Assembly (NCBI GenBank): GCA_944385765.1
Contig: CALWYL010000011.1
Coordinates: 1 to 42,014, forward strand
Length of the DNA stretch: 42,014 bases
From: an uncultured Oscillospiraceae bacterium
GTDB taxonomy: Bacteria > Bacillota > Clostridia > Oscillospirales > Oscillospiraceae
Direction: 5' to 3'
Each line of letters begins with the position of its first letter. Position 1 is the first letter of the stretch. The translations under genes and the position numbers were made by a program. The notes beneath the pieces are model-generated. The model was not told the origin of the DNA. It made no database searches and saw only the letters and a list, made by a program, of their open reading frames with translations. Below are positions 8,769 to 15,823 of this stretch, piece after piece.

Positions 8769-9607
8769 GGGAGATAGACTGCGCCCGGATAAGCGCGGCG
8801 GTGGCGCGGCTGTGCGTGGAATCGAACAGATACCTGCCGCCGGAGGCGGAGCGGGCGCTGCGCGTGGCCGCGGGGCGCGAGAGCTGGCCCCTGGCCCGCG
8901 GCATACTGGACGACCTGGTGAGGAACCTGGATATGGCGCGCGCCGCGTGACTGCCCATCTGCCAGGACACGCGGCTGGTGACCGTCTACCTCGAGCTGGG
9001 ACAGGACGTACACGTGGCGGGCGGCGACCTCAACGAGGCGGTGCAGGAGGGCGTCAGGCGCGGCTACGCGGAGGGCTATCTGCGCAAGAGCGTGGTGCGC
9101 GACCCGCTCAGGCGCGTAAACACGGGGGACAACACCCCCGCGGCCATAAATGTCCGCATAGTCCCCGGAGAGGGGCTGAAGATAACCGTGGCGCCCAAGG
9201 GCGCCGGCAGCGAGAACATGTGCCGGGTGAAAATGCTCACCCCCGCCTCCGGGGAGGCAGGGGTGAGGGAGTTCGTGCTGGACGCGGTGCTCTCCGCCGG
9301 GGGCAATCCCTGCCCGCCGACGGTGGTGGGCGTGGGCATAGGCGGCAGCTTCGACACGGTGGGCGCGCTGGCCAAGGCGGCGCTGCTGCGCCCGCTGGGC
9401 GAGGCGCACCCGGACGGCTATTACGCCCGGATGGAGACTGAGCTGCTGGAGAGCATAAACGCCTCCGGCGTGGGCCCGCAGGGCCTCGGCGGGCGCACCA
9501 CGGCCCTGGCCGTACACATAAACGCCGCGCCCACGCACATAGCCATGCTGCCCGCGGCCGTGTGCATCAGCTGCCACGCGATAAGGCACGCGGAGGTGAC
9601 ACTGTGA
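8765..9607 (+). pseudogene. Class I fumarate hydratase (or tartrate dehydratase) alpha subunit, interrupted by in-frame TGA
   Basis: The reading frame starts at GTG 8765 and ends at TGA 9605-9607, but an in-frame TGA lies at 8948-8950. Upstream, 61 residues match the alpha-subunit N-terminus. Immediately downstream the same frame continues with 'LPICQDT', 'LGQDVHVAGGDLNEAVQEGV', 'YLRKSVVRDPL', 'NTGDNTPA', 'VAPKGAGSENM', 'GGNPCPPTVVGVGIGGSFD' and 'CHAIRHAE', all standard for the [4Fe-4S] alpha subunit. The TGA falls at a poorly conserved position just before PICQDT, where I would expect Lys, Arg or similar; CGA or AGA to TGA is one base. The usual Gly after QDT is Arg here. A restart at GTG 8978 would lose the PICQDT cysteine, an Fe-S ligand. 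Possibilities are sequencing error, recent nonsense mutation or readthrough. Neighbouring genes use TGA as stop. Confidence 0.85.
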
Positions 9608-10197
9608 TGGAGATAATGAGGCTCAGCGCGCCGCTGGGCGCGGAGGAGGCCCTCTCCCTGAGGGCGGGACAGCGGGTGCTGCTCTCGGGGACCATATACA
9701 CGGCGAGGGACGCGGCGCACAGGCGGCTCTGTGAGCTGATGGCGCGCGGCGGGGAGCCGCCCTTCCCCCTGGAGGGGGCGGTGATATACTACTGCGGCCC
9801 GGCCCCGGCGCCCCCGGGGAGGCCCATAGGCGCCGCCGGGCCCACCACCAGCTACCGCATGGACGTCTACGCCCCGCTCCTCATGGAGCGCGGCGTGCGC
9901 GGCATGATAGGCAAGGGGCCGCGCTCGGCGGACGTGGCGGAGGCCGCGCGGCGCTGCGGGGCCGTGTACTTCGCGGCCACCGGCGGCGCGGGCGCCCTGC
10001 TGGCCGGCTGCGTGGAGAGCTGCGAGCTGGTGGCCTGGGAGGACCTGGGCCCCGAGGCCGTCAGGCGGCTGGTGGTGCGCGACATGCCGCTGACCTGCGC
10101 GCTGGACGCGCGCGGGGGAGACCTGTATGTCGAAGGGCCGCGGGCCTATCGCCAGGCCGCGCCCGGAGGCAGACAGGGTTTCGCCGGGGTCGAATAG
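9607..10197 (+). CDS. Class I fumarate hydratase (or tartrate dehydratase) beta subunit
   Basis: This is the partner of the alpha subunit in the oxygen-sensitive Fe-S hydro-lyase that interconverts fumarate and malate. The 196-residue protein carries 'LLSGTIYTARDAAHRRL', 'IYYCGPAPAPPGRPIGAAGP', 'TTSYRMDVYAP' and 'GMIGKGPRS', which form the swivelling beta domain and substrate-binding loops. I chose ATG 9607, which overlaps the alpha stop (TGATG), over an upstream in-frame ATG at 9562 inside the alpha gene. The beta gene is intact even though alpha is interrupted, which argues against long-standing decay of the locus. Tartrate dehydratase has the same architecture, but pairing with malic enzyme favours fumarase. 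Confidence 0.93.
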   Translation: MEIMRLSAPLGAEEALSLRAGQRVLLSGTIYTARDAAHRRLCELMARGGEPPFPLEGAVIYYCGPAPAPPGRPIGAAGPTTSYRMDVYAPLLMERGVRGMIGKGPRSADVAEAARRCGAVYFAATGGAGALLAGCVESCELVAWEDLGPEAVRRLVVRDMPLTCALDARGGDLYVEGPRAYRQAAPGGRQGFAGVE

Positions 10198-10298
10198 CTT
10201 CCGCCGCTGTCTCCGCGCGCTGCTCCCTTTGGCCGCGGCTCCGGCTCGCGGGAAGTTGAAGGGCTGCATCTGCGCGGAGCGCGCTCTGCCTCCGGACA

Positions 10299-10362
10299 CA
10301 GTCCGCCAGCGCCGGCTCCGCCGGCATCGACATCAGTCCGGCAGCGCCGGGCCGTAAGGCCC
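10299..10362 (+). repeat. Imperfect direct repeat and small hairpins in a non-coding stretch
   Basis: The 10198-10449 gap holds no convincing gene. It contains an 18-base direct repeat (10299-10316 and 10334-10351, two mismatches), a GCCGGC-TCC-GCCGGC hairpin (10311-10325) and a GGGCC-GTAA-GGCCC hairpin (10349-10362) whose loop fits the GNRA tetraloop pattern. This could be a structured 3' untranslated region of the fumarase transcript or a small RNA. I see no match to a riboswitch I know. Confidence 0.35.
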
Positions 10363-10449
10363 AACGCGCGGCCGGCGATGCGGGCTGTTATTCGACTACG
10401 GCGTCTGCGCAACTGCTATATTACAACGAAAGTGTCTTTCTTTGGGGCT

Positions 10450-10495
10450 CCACCCCGTTTCTTTGAACAAGATCAAAGAAATGGGGTGGATTTTT
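10450..10495 (+). terminator. Long-stem intrinsic terminator after the fumarase operon
   Basis: Two 17-base arms (10450-10466 and 10473-10489) pair along their whole length with one G-U wobble around a six-base loop (ACAAGA), and TTTTT follows at 10491-10495. The left arm begins CCACCCC. It ends transcription from the malic enzyme/fumarase genes just before the convergent XRE gene. The stem is longer than most terminators here. Confidence 0.85.
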
Positions 10496-10509
10496 CCCGC
10501 GCAGGGCCC

Positions 10510-10758
10510 CTATTTCCCCAGCAGCTCGTCCGCCGAGACGCCCAGCACCTGGGCCAGGGCGCGCAGCTCGATGTCGGTCACGAAGCGCTCGCCGCTCTCT
10601 ATGCGCTGGACCGCGTTCTTGTCGAGGTCCAGGCCCTCAATCTGCAGCCGCTCGGCCAGCGCGCGCTGGGACACGCGGCCGGGCATGGCGAGACGGAGGG
10701 CGCGCACCCGCCCGCCGCACAGGTTGTTTCCGCCCTCCGGGGCGCGGTTTTTATACAT
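10510..10758 (-). CDS. XRE-family helix-turn-helix regulator
   Basis: This small DNA-binding protein of 82 residues has one Cro/C1-type HTH: 'VSQRALAERLQIEGLDLDKN' (recognition region) followed by 'AVQRIESGERFVTDIELRAL' and 'AQVLGVSADELLGK'. In-frame upstream starts exist at 10770 (ATG) and 10785 (GTG). I prefer ATG 10758 because GGTGAGG lies just before it and because the likely operator at 10772-10792 overlaps the earlier starts, though the three-base spacing is short. The gene is divergent from the ABC exporter, with inverted repeats between them, so it probably represses itself and perhaps the exporter. No ligand domain is visible. Confidence 0.88.
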   Translation of the reverse strand: MYKNRAPEGGNNLCGGRVRALRLAMPGRVSQRALAERLQIEGLDLDKNAVQRIESGERFVTDIELRALAQVLGVSADELLGK

Positions 10759-10771
10759 AGGCCTCACCATT

Positions 10772-10792
10772 TTGACATTTAGCACTTGTCAT
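10772..10792. promoter_or_regulatory. Degenerate operator-like repeat, XRE side
   Basis: TTGACATT (10772-10779) is followed after five bases by CTTGTCAT (10785-10792). TGACA and TGTCA are inverted, with the same half-site spacing as the perfect site at 10825-10845. It lies at the expected start of the XRE message. It is probably a second, weaker binding site. Confidence 0.45.
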
Positions 10793-10799
10793 CAGGCAG

Positions 10800-10805
10800 A
10801 TTATA
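10800..10805 (-). promoter_or_regulatory. -10 element of the XRE gene promoter
   Basis: The minus strand reads a perfect TATAAT here, about 45 bases before the chosen start. No good -35 is visible, but the place where it would fall overlaps the 10825-10845 operator, which fits autoregulation. Confidence 0.5.
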
Positions 10806-10824
10806 TGCTATGCTGAGACCCGAA

Positions 10825-10845
10825 TTGACATTCACCAAATGTCAA
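10825..10845. promoter_or_regulatory. Perfect inverted-repeat operator between XRE regulator and ABC exporter
   Basis: TTGACATT - CACCA - AATGTCAA is a perfect 8-base inverted repeat with a five-base spacer. It sits between the divergent XRE and ABC genes and overlaps the -35 zone of the XRE promoter. It lies 33 bases upstream of the exporter -35. The size fits an XRE dimer site. A degenerate copy lies at 10772-10792. Confidence 0.7.
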
Positions 10846-10877
10846 AAGAGACAAGACCCCGTTTTACCTGGATTTGC

Positions 10878-10906
10878 TTGCATTGGGATATTGGGCAGTG
10901 TATAAT
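10878..10906 (+). promoter_or_regulatory. Sigma-A type promoter of the ABC exporter operon
   Basis: TTGCAT (10878-10883), a 17-base spacer and perfect TATAAT (10901-10906) lie 34 bases before the ATP-binding subunit's ATG. This argues against any longer N-terminus read from 10874. Confidence 0.75.
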
Positions 10907-10939
10907 GGGGGACAGATTTTCGGAAGGCGGAGGACGACT

Positions 10940-11650
10940 ATGGCTGACGAGCTGCTGCGTGTGGAACACGTGACCAAGAACTACGGCAAGACCACGGCCA
11001 ACCGGGACATAAGCTTCTCGGTGGAGGCGGGGCAGACCGCAGTGCTGCTGGGGCCCAATGGCGCGGGGAAGAGCACGATTATCAAGTGCATTGCCGGACT
11101 GCTGCGCTTCAAGGGCGACATATATATCGGCGGGGAACCCAACAAGAGCCTGGGGGCCAAGCGGAAGCTGGGCTATGTGCCGGAGCTGCCGGCGGTGTAC
11201 GAGCTGCTGACCGTGGCCGAGCACCTGGAGTTCATCCGCCGGGCCTGGCGCATGGAGGACGACGGCTACGGCGGCGAGCTGCTGGAGCGGCTGGAGCTGG
11301 ACGACAAGAGGGACAAGCTGGGGCGCGAGCTCTCCAAGGGCATGCAGCAGAAGCTCTCCATCGCCTGCGCCATGGTGCACAGGCCGGAGGTGCTTATCTT
11401 CGACGAGCCGCTGGTGGGCCTGGACCCGCACGCCATAAAGGAGCTCAAGGCCATATTCCGCGAGCTGCGCGCGGCCGGCCGGGCCGTGCTGATATCCACG
11501 CACATGATAGACTCCGTGGAGGACTACTGGGATGTGGCGCACATCATGATGAACGGCGAATTCGCCGCCACCAGGCGGGCGGACGAGACGGAGGGCCGCG
11601 ACCTGGAGGAGCTCTTCTTCGCCATCACCGAGGGCGGTGAGCGGGCATGA
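10940..11650 (+). CDS. ABC transporter ATP-binding protein
   Basis: This 236-residue ABC ATPase presumably energises the membrane protein encoded next. Walker A is 'GPNGAGKST', the signature is 'LSKGMQQK' (a normal variant in exporter-type ATPases), Walker B is 'VLIFDEPLVGLD', and the H-loop is in 'VLISTHMIDSVED'. I chose ATG 10940 because GGCGGAGG lies six bases ahead and the promoter -10 is at 10901. Its stop overlaps the permease start (ATGA), so the two are coupled. Substrate is unknown; the adjacent XRE regulator hints at inducible export of a toxic compound or peptide. Confidence 0.95.
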   Translation: MADELLRVEHVTKNYGKTTANRDISFSVEAGQTAVLLGPNGAGKSTIIKCIAGLLRFKGDIYIGGEPNKSLGAKRKLGYVPELPAVYELLTVAEHLEFIRRAWRMEDDGYGGELLERLELDDKRDKLGRELSKGMQQKLSIACAMVHRPEVLIFDEPLVGLDPHAIKELKAIFRELRAAGRAVLISTHMIDSVEDYWDVAHIMMNGEFAATRRADETEGRDLEELFFAITEGGERA

Positions 11651-13203
11651 GCGCACTCACCTATCTCACGCTGACCGCGCTGAAGAACCGCGCGAAGGGC
11701 ATACTGCGCTCCCCGGCCAAGCTCGTATACACTCTGGTCATAGTCGCGCTGCTGGCCCTGGTGGTGGTAAGCGGCATGCTGGGCGGGCAGGAGGGCGAGC
11801 TGGGCGCGCCCAACTCCCAGCTGGGGGCCATCATCGTGGGCTACTTCGCGCTGATGTTCCTCATGACGGCCAACTCCGGCTTCTCCACCGGCATGAGCAT
11901 CTTCAAGATGCCGGACGTCAACTTCCTCTTCGCGGGCCCCTTCAGGCCGGTGAGGGTGCTCTTCCACGGCATGCTCAACCAGATGGGCACGGCCTTCATC
12001 ATGGCGGCCGTGATACTCTTTCAGTACAGCTGGATGCATCTGAGCTACGGCGTGAGCCTGGGCGGGCTGCTGGTGGTGGTGCTGGGATACGCTGCCGTGG
12101 TGTTCACCGCGCAGCTGACCGCCATGGCCATATACTGCCTCAGTTCTGGGCGCGACGGGGTGCGCCGGGCCCTGCGGGCGGTGTACGTCGCGGCGACCGC
12201 GGCCTGGGTGGGCTACATCGGCTTCCGCGCGCTGGGCGCGCAGGGCGACGTGCTGAACGCCGTCTGCGACGCCGCGGTGGACGGCGTGGGACGGCTGTTC
12301 CCCGTGGCGGGCTGGCTGGGCGCCGCCTGCTATGAGGCCATACTGGGCGAGTACGCCGGCGCGCTGGCGCTGGTGGGCGCCTGGGCGGTGTTCACGGTGG
12401 CGCTGGTGGTGCTGATGGCCAAAATCGACCAGGACTACTACGAGGACGTGCTGCAGAGCACGGAGACCAGCTTCAACACCCAGGAGGCGGCCAGGGAGGG
12501 GCGCATAAGCGAGAGCGCGCCGAAAAAGGTCAGCGTCGGCAAGACCGGCCTCGGCGGCGGCCGGGGCGCCAGCGCCTTCTACTACAAGCACCGCATAGAG
12601 AACCGGCGCAGCCGCAAGTGGCTGCTGAGCGGCATGGAGATAGTGTTCGTGCTGGTGAACATAGGCTTCGCCTTCTTCATGAGGGACACGGGCATCGTGG
12701 CCCCGCTGGCCTTTGCGGCCTACATGATGTTCTTCTACGTGGCCATGGGCCGGCTGATGAAGGAGATGACCAAGCCCTACGTCTACCTGGTGCCGGAGCC
12801 GCCCACCAAAAAGCTGCTCTGGTGCCTGCGCGAGAGCGCGGCGGGCTATCTGGTGAGTGCGGTGCTCAGCTTCGCGCCGATGGCCCTCTTTGTGGACGCG
12901 CCCGTGGACAGCGTGGCCGCGGCGGCGGTGGCCTACTTCACCTACGCCTATCTCTTCACGGCGGGGAACCTGGTCACGGAGCGGGTGTTCGGCTCGATGA
13001 CGGTGAAGGCGCTCATCTTCCTCTTCTACTTCGTGGTGCTGCTCCTGATGGCCGCGCCGGGCATAGTAGCGGGCATATTTGCCGCCATGGTGCTGCCTGA
13101 GTCCCTGGCGCTGCTCTCGCTCGCGGGAGTGAACGTGCTGATAACGCTGCTGGCGGTGTTCCTCTGCCGGAACATACTCTCCTGCGCGGAGCTCAACAAC
13201 TAG
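11647..13203 (+). CDS. ABC exporter membrane subunit (putative ABC exporter family)
   Basis: This 518-residue integral membrane protein has roughly ten to twelve hydrophobic segments. It opens with 'SALTYLTLTALKNRAKGIL' and a first helix 'LVYTLVIVALLALVVVSGML'. A conserved cytoplasmic loop (about residues 265-320: 'DQDYYEDVLQSTE', 'FYYKHRIENRRSRKW') separates two bundles. I recognise it as the 'putative ABC exporter' family that pairs with a stand-alone ATPase, as here. There is no signal peptide or extracellular domain. A strong terminator follows the stop, so the operon is just two genes. The transported molecule cannot be inferred. Confidence 0.85.
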   Translation: MSALTYLTLTALKNRAKGILRSPAKLVYTLVIVALLALVVVSGMLGGQEGELGAPNSQLGAIIVGYFALMFLMTANSGFSTGMSIFKMPDVNFLFAGPFRPVRVLFHGMLNQMGTAFIMAAVILFQYSWMHLSYGVSLGGLLVVVLGYAAVVFTAQLTAMAIYCLSSGRDGVRRALRAVYVAATAAWVGYIGFRALGAQGDVLNAVCDAAVDGVGRLFPVAGWLGAACYEAILGEYAGALALVGAWAVFTVALVVLMAKIDQDYYEDVLQSTETSFNTQEAAREGRISESAPKKVSVGKTGLGGGRGASAFYYKHRIENRRSRKWLLSGMEIVFVLVNIGFAFFMRDTGIVAPLAFAAYMMFFYVAMGRLMKEMTKPYVYLVPEPPTKKLLWCLRESAAGYLVSAVLSFAPMALFVDAPVDSVAAAAVAYFTYAYLFTAGNLVTERVFGSMTVKALIFLFYFVVLLLMAAPGIVAGIFAAMVLPESLALLSLAGVNVLITLLAVFLCRNILSCAELNN

Positions 13204-13211
13204 GCGGACCC

Positions 13212-13250
13212 AAAGCGCCCCTCCCCCAGACGGGGAGGGGCGCTTTTTTT
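13212..13250. terminator. Intrinsic terminator after the ABC exporter
   Basis: AAAGCGCCCCTCCCC (13212-13226) pairs with GGGGAGGGGCGCTTT (13232-13246) around CAGAC, followed by more T's to 13250. It ends the forward operon. The A-rich left flank is short, so it may also slow transcription coming from the minus-strand gene. Confidence 0.92.
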
Positions 13251-13273
13251 GCCTGTTTTGTGCCCGCGCGGGG

Positions 13274-15796
13274 TCAGTCGCCGAGGCCCAGGGAGACCAG
13301 GGAGACGAGGGCCGGCGGCACCAGCCAGAGCAGCAGGTAGGTGAGCAGCTGGCCGGAGGTGGGGGGGAGGCCGGTGGTCAGGGTGAGCACAAAGCCCAGC
13401 AGCAGGCCCACCACGGCGCAGACCACGGAGAGGGCCGTGGAGAAGGAGGAGGCCGCGTAGGCCCTCCTGGCGGACTCGGACACCTCGGCATAGGAGGCCA
13501 GACCCTCGCGGGAGAGCAGCGCCGCCGGGGGGCTGTCGGCCCCGTCCTCGCCGGAGACGCGGTAGCGGTCCTCGAAGGGGGGGAACTCAAAGCCGTCCGT
13601 GGGCAGGCGGAAGCGCTGGCGAATCATCAGCGGGGTCACCAGGAAGTCGCGTATGGCGAACACCGGCTCGCGCCTCGCGCGCAGCAGGGTGCTCAGCGCC
13701 TCCTGCACGGAGGTCATGGGGGTGTACTTGATGGCGAAGATGCCCATCAGCACCCCGTTGACGGACACGAAGACGGAGCTCTTGGAGGCCAGCTTCTGCG
13801 GGAGGCGCACGCCGGAGAGGTGCATGTAGCCGGCGCTGCCGCAGAGGACCTCGGAGCCGTTTATCAGGGCCCTCAGCCCGCCGCCGTCGCTGCAGGAGAA
13901 GTCCTCCACCCGCTGCATGGTGCAGCCGTTGCGGCGCATGAGGTCCAGGAACACGCCGGAGAGGCCGCTGCCGGAGGCGCAAATCAGGCTGCCGGCGGCG
14001 GCGATGATGGTCTCCGGGAAGGTGCCCTGCAGTATGCGGATGGACTCGATGCTGACAGTGGTGCGGGGGAAGAGGTCGGTGTCGGTGACGACGATGTGGC
14101 CGGACTTGCCTATGTCCCTCATGCCGGCCCAGCCGGCCACGGAGGCCCCGGCGCGGAACACGCGCCTGGCCAGCATGGAAAAGGGCAGCGGGCAGGCGAT
14201 GAACGCCGCGCAGGGCGCGCAGGCGCAGGTGAGAGCGGCGAAGATGCGGAAAAAGCGCGGCCACAGCCCGGTGACGGCCGCGGAGATGAGCGAGAGCAGC
14301 AGGGAGGCGGCGATGAGAAAGGGCGCGAGGGAGGAGTAGGCCCACTCGGCCCCGTCGGGCTCCTCACAGCGGCGCAGATAGCCGGCCGTGCCGCGCCTGA
14401 TGCGGGAGATGGCGGTCTCGCCCTCGCGCAGCCCGGGGACGGAGACGAGCAGGCTGGGCTCCGAGGCCAGCACCAGCGCCTTGACCGACAGCCGGAGTCC
14501 GCGGGATGTGAGCGAGGCGCCCCAGAGGGCGAAGGCCATGGAGAGGGCGGCGGCCGCGCAGAAGGGCAGCCCCCAGCCGGCCTCGCCCAGCAGATAGGTC
14601 AGCAGCGCGTCCGCGGCCGCAGCCACGCAGGACAGGGAGACCAGCGACCACAGCCCGGGCCGGCCCCGGGCGAGGGACATGATGCCGGCGGTGAACACGT
14701 CGAGGCCCAGCACCACGACGGTGAGCTCCATTATGAGGCACACCAGGGAGGCGCTGCGCAGGTCGGAGCCCAGGGCGCCGGCGGCGGGCAGGCCCAGCGA
14801 GAGCCAGGCGAGCACCACGCAGACGGCAAAGGCCAGCCTGGCGCGCAGCTTGAGGGAGACGGCGTGCCCGGCGTAGTATTTGACGGCCTCCTCGGCGGGC
14901 ATCTCCTCGCCCTCGTCCTCCTCGGACTCGGGGGCGGGGGGAGTTTCCCGCTTCAGGCCCTGCAGGCGCATGGAGACGAGGGCCAGCAGCGCGAGCAGGG
15001 GGTTGGCCGGGCGGGCAGGCGGCTCGTAGCGGTGGCGATAATCGCCGGCGGAGGCGTACTCGCCGCCCTCCGCCGAGGTGTCCTCATAGGAGGACTCGGA
15101 AAACGCGTCCCCGTCAGGGAACTGCTCTTCGCCGGGGTACTCGGGCTCCCACGAGGGGGAGGGGACACCGGCGGAGGGGCTCTCCGGCTCCGCCGGGCGC
15201 TCGGGCGCGAGCGTGGCGGCGCGGGAGGACCAGCGGGCCGAGCGCCGCTCGGCCTCGGCTATGGTGTCGCGCACGGACTCGTGCGCGGAGTAGATTTTCA
15301 CGTCCTCGTCGCCCTCCGGCAGGCCGCCGCGCGCCGGGCGGTAGACCTTGACATCGCCGTCGTCCGGCTCCGCGGGGGGCTCGGGGGGGATGGGCGCCGG
15401 GCTCTCCGGCTCCGCCGGCGCGGCGGGGACCCCGGGAGAGGGTTCGTATGTATCGGCGATGGGCTCGGGGTGCTCGTGTGCGCCGCGCGCTTCGCGCTGC
15501 GGGCGCGCCGGGCGGCGGGACTTCTTCCGGCGCCTGCCGGACTCGCGGCGGGCAGGCTCACGCGCGGGCTCGGGGGGCAGGCCCTCCGTCCCGTCTGCGT
15601 CCGTGTCCCTCAGCCCGGCGGAGATGGTCTCCCCCAGGGCCTCCATGACTATCTCGCGCGAGCGCGCCTCGACGCTGCCGGCGCTGGGCGCGGGCTCGTC
15701 GCCGTACTCGGCGAGGATGGCGGAGAGGGAGTATTCCGGAGTTGAGGGCACGCTCTTCACGTCGTCCAATGAAATGTCGTCTCCGAGCAAATCCAT
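13274..15796 (-). CDS. Degenerate P1B-type ATPase-like membrane protein with long disordered N-terminus
   Basis: The 840-residue protein has two parts. Residues 1-310 are Pro/Glu/Ser/Ala-rich and probably disordered, with 'YSLSAILAEYGDE' at 22-34 and two related pieces, 'DVKVYRPARGGLPEG' and 'DVKIYSAHES'. Residues 310-840 follow P1B-ATPase topology: four membrane helices (about 319-430), a short cytosolic piece, two helices with 'CACAPCAAFIACPLPF' where the CPC metal site belongs, a 230-residue cytosolic part, and two final helices. 'IVVTDTDLFPRTT' replaces the phosphorylation loop DKTGTLT (only the Asp, D572, remains), 'AIRDF' replaces TGD, the actuator TGE is missing, and no GDGxND is present. 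'GGGLRALINGSEVLCGSAGY' still resembles an ATP-domain strand pair. ATP-driven transport therefore seems unlikely. It lies 27 bases downstream of rlmB. The P-type ancestry is inference from topology and residual motifs. Confidence 0.8.
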   Translation of the reverse strand: MDLLGDDISLDDVKSVPSTPEYSLSAILAEYGDEPAPSAGSVEARSREIVMEALGETISAGLRDTDADGTEGLPPEPAREPARRESGRRRKKSRRPARPQREARGAHEHPEPIADTYEPSPGVPAAPAEPESPAPIPPEPPAEPDDGDVKVYRPARGGLPEGDEDVKIYSAHESVRDTIAEAERRSARWSSRAATLAPERPAEPESPSAGVPSPSWEPEYPGEEQFPDGDAFSESSYEDTSAEGGEYASAGDYRHRYEPPARPANPLLALLALVSMRLQGLKRETPPAPESEEDEGEEMPAEEAVKYYAGHAVSLKLRARLAFAVCVVLAWLSLGLPAAGALGSDLRSASLVCLIMELTVVVLGLDVFTAGIMSLARGRPGLWSLVSLSCVAAAADALLTYLLGEAGWGLPFCAAAALSMAFALWGASLTSRGLRLSVKALVLASEPSLLVSVPGLREGETAISRIRRGTAGYLRRCEEPDGAEWAYSSLAPFLIAASLLLSLISAAVTGLWPRFFRIFAALTCACAPCAAFIACPLPFSMLARRVFRAGASVAGWAGMRDIGKSGHIVVTDTDLFPRTTVSIESIRILQGTFPETIIAAAGSLICASGSGLSGVFLDLMRRNGCTMQRVEDFSCSDGGGLRALINGSEVLCGSAGYMHLSGVRLPQKLASKSSVFVSVNGVLMGIFAIKYTPMTSVQEALSTLLRARREPVFAIRDFLVTPLMIRQRFRLPTDGFEFPPFEDRYRVSGEDGADSPPAALLSREGLASYAEVSESARRAYAASSFSTALSVVCAVVGLLLGFVLTLTTGLPPTSGQLLTYLLLWLVPPALVSLVSLGLGD

Positions 15797-15823
15797 AACC
15801 TACTTCTCAAGATGGGGCTCGCG

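Noticed and set aside
8948..8950. Genetic-code change with TGA as a sense codon
   Set aside because: Many neighbouring genes end properly at TGA (for example 1628-1630, 2839-2841, 9605-9607), so TGA is a normal stop here.
8948..8990. Selenocysteine insertion at the fumarase TGA
   Set aside because: Only a weak GCCAG/CTGGT stem lies downstream, the position is not Cys in homologues, and no selenium genes are seen.
10127..10412. Small open frames between the fumarase beta and XRE genes
   Set aside because: Frames on both strands are Arg/Ala/Pro-rich without ribosome sites or recognisable domains.
13820..15745. Plus-strand frame of 641 codons opposite the degenerate ATPase
   Set aside because: Gly/Ala/Gln-rich translation without domains; the minus-strand frame has membrane helices, a ribosome site and residual P-type motifs.
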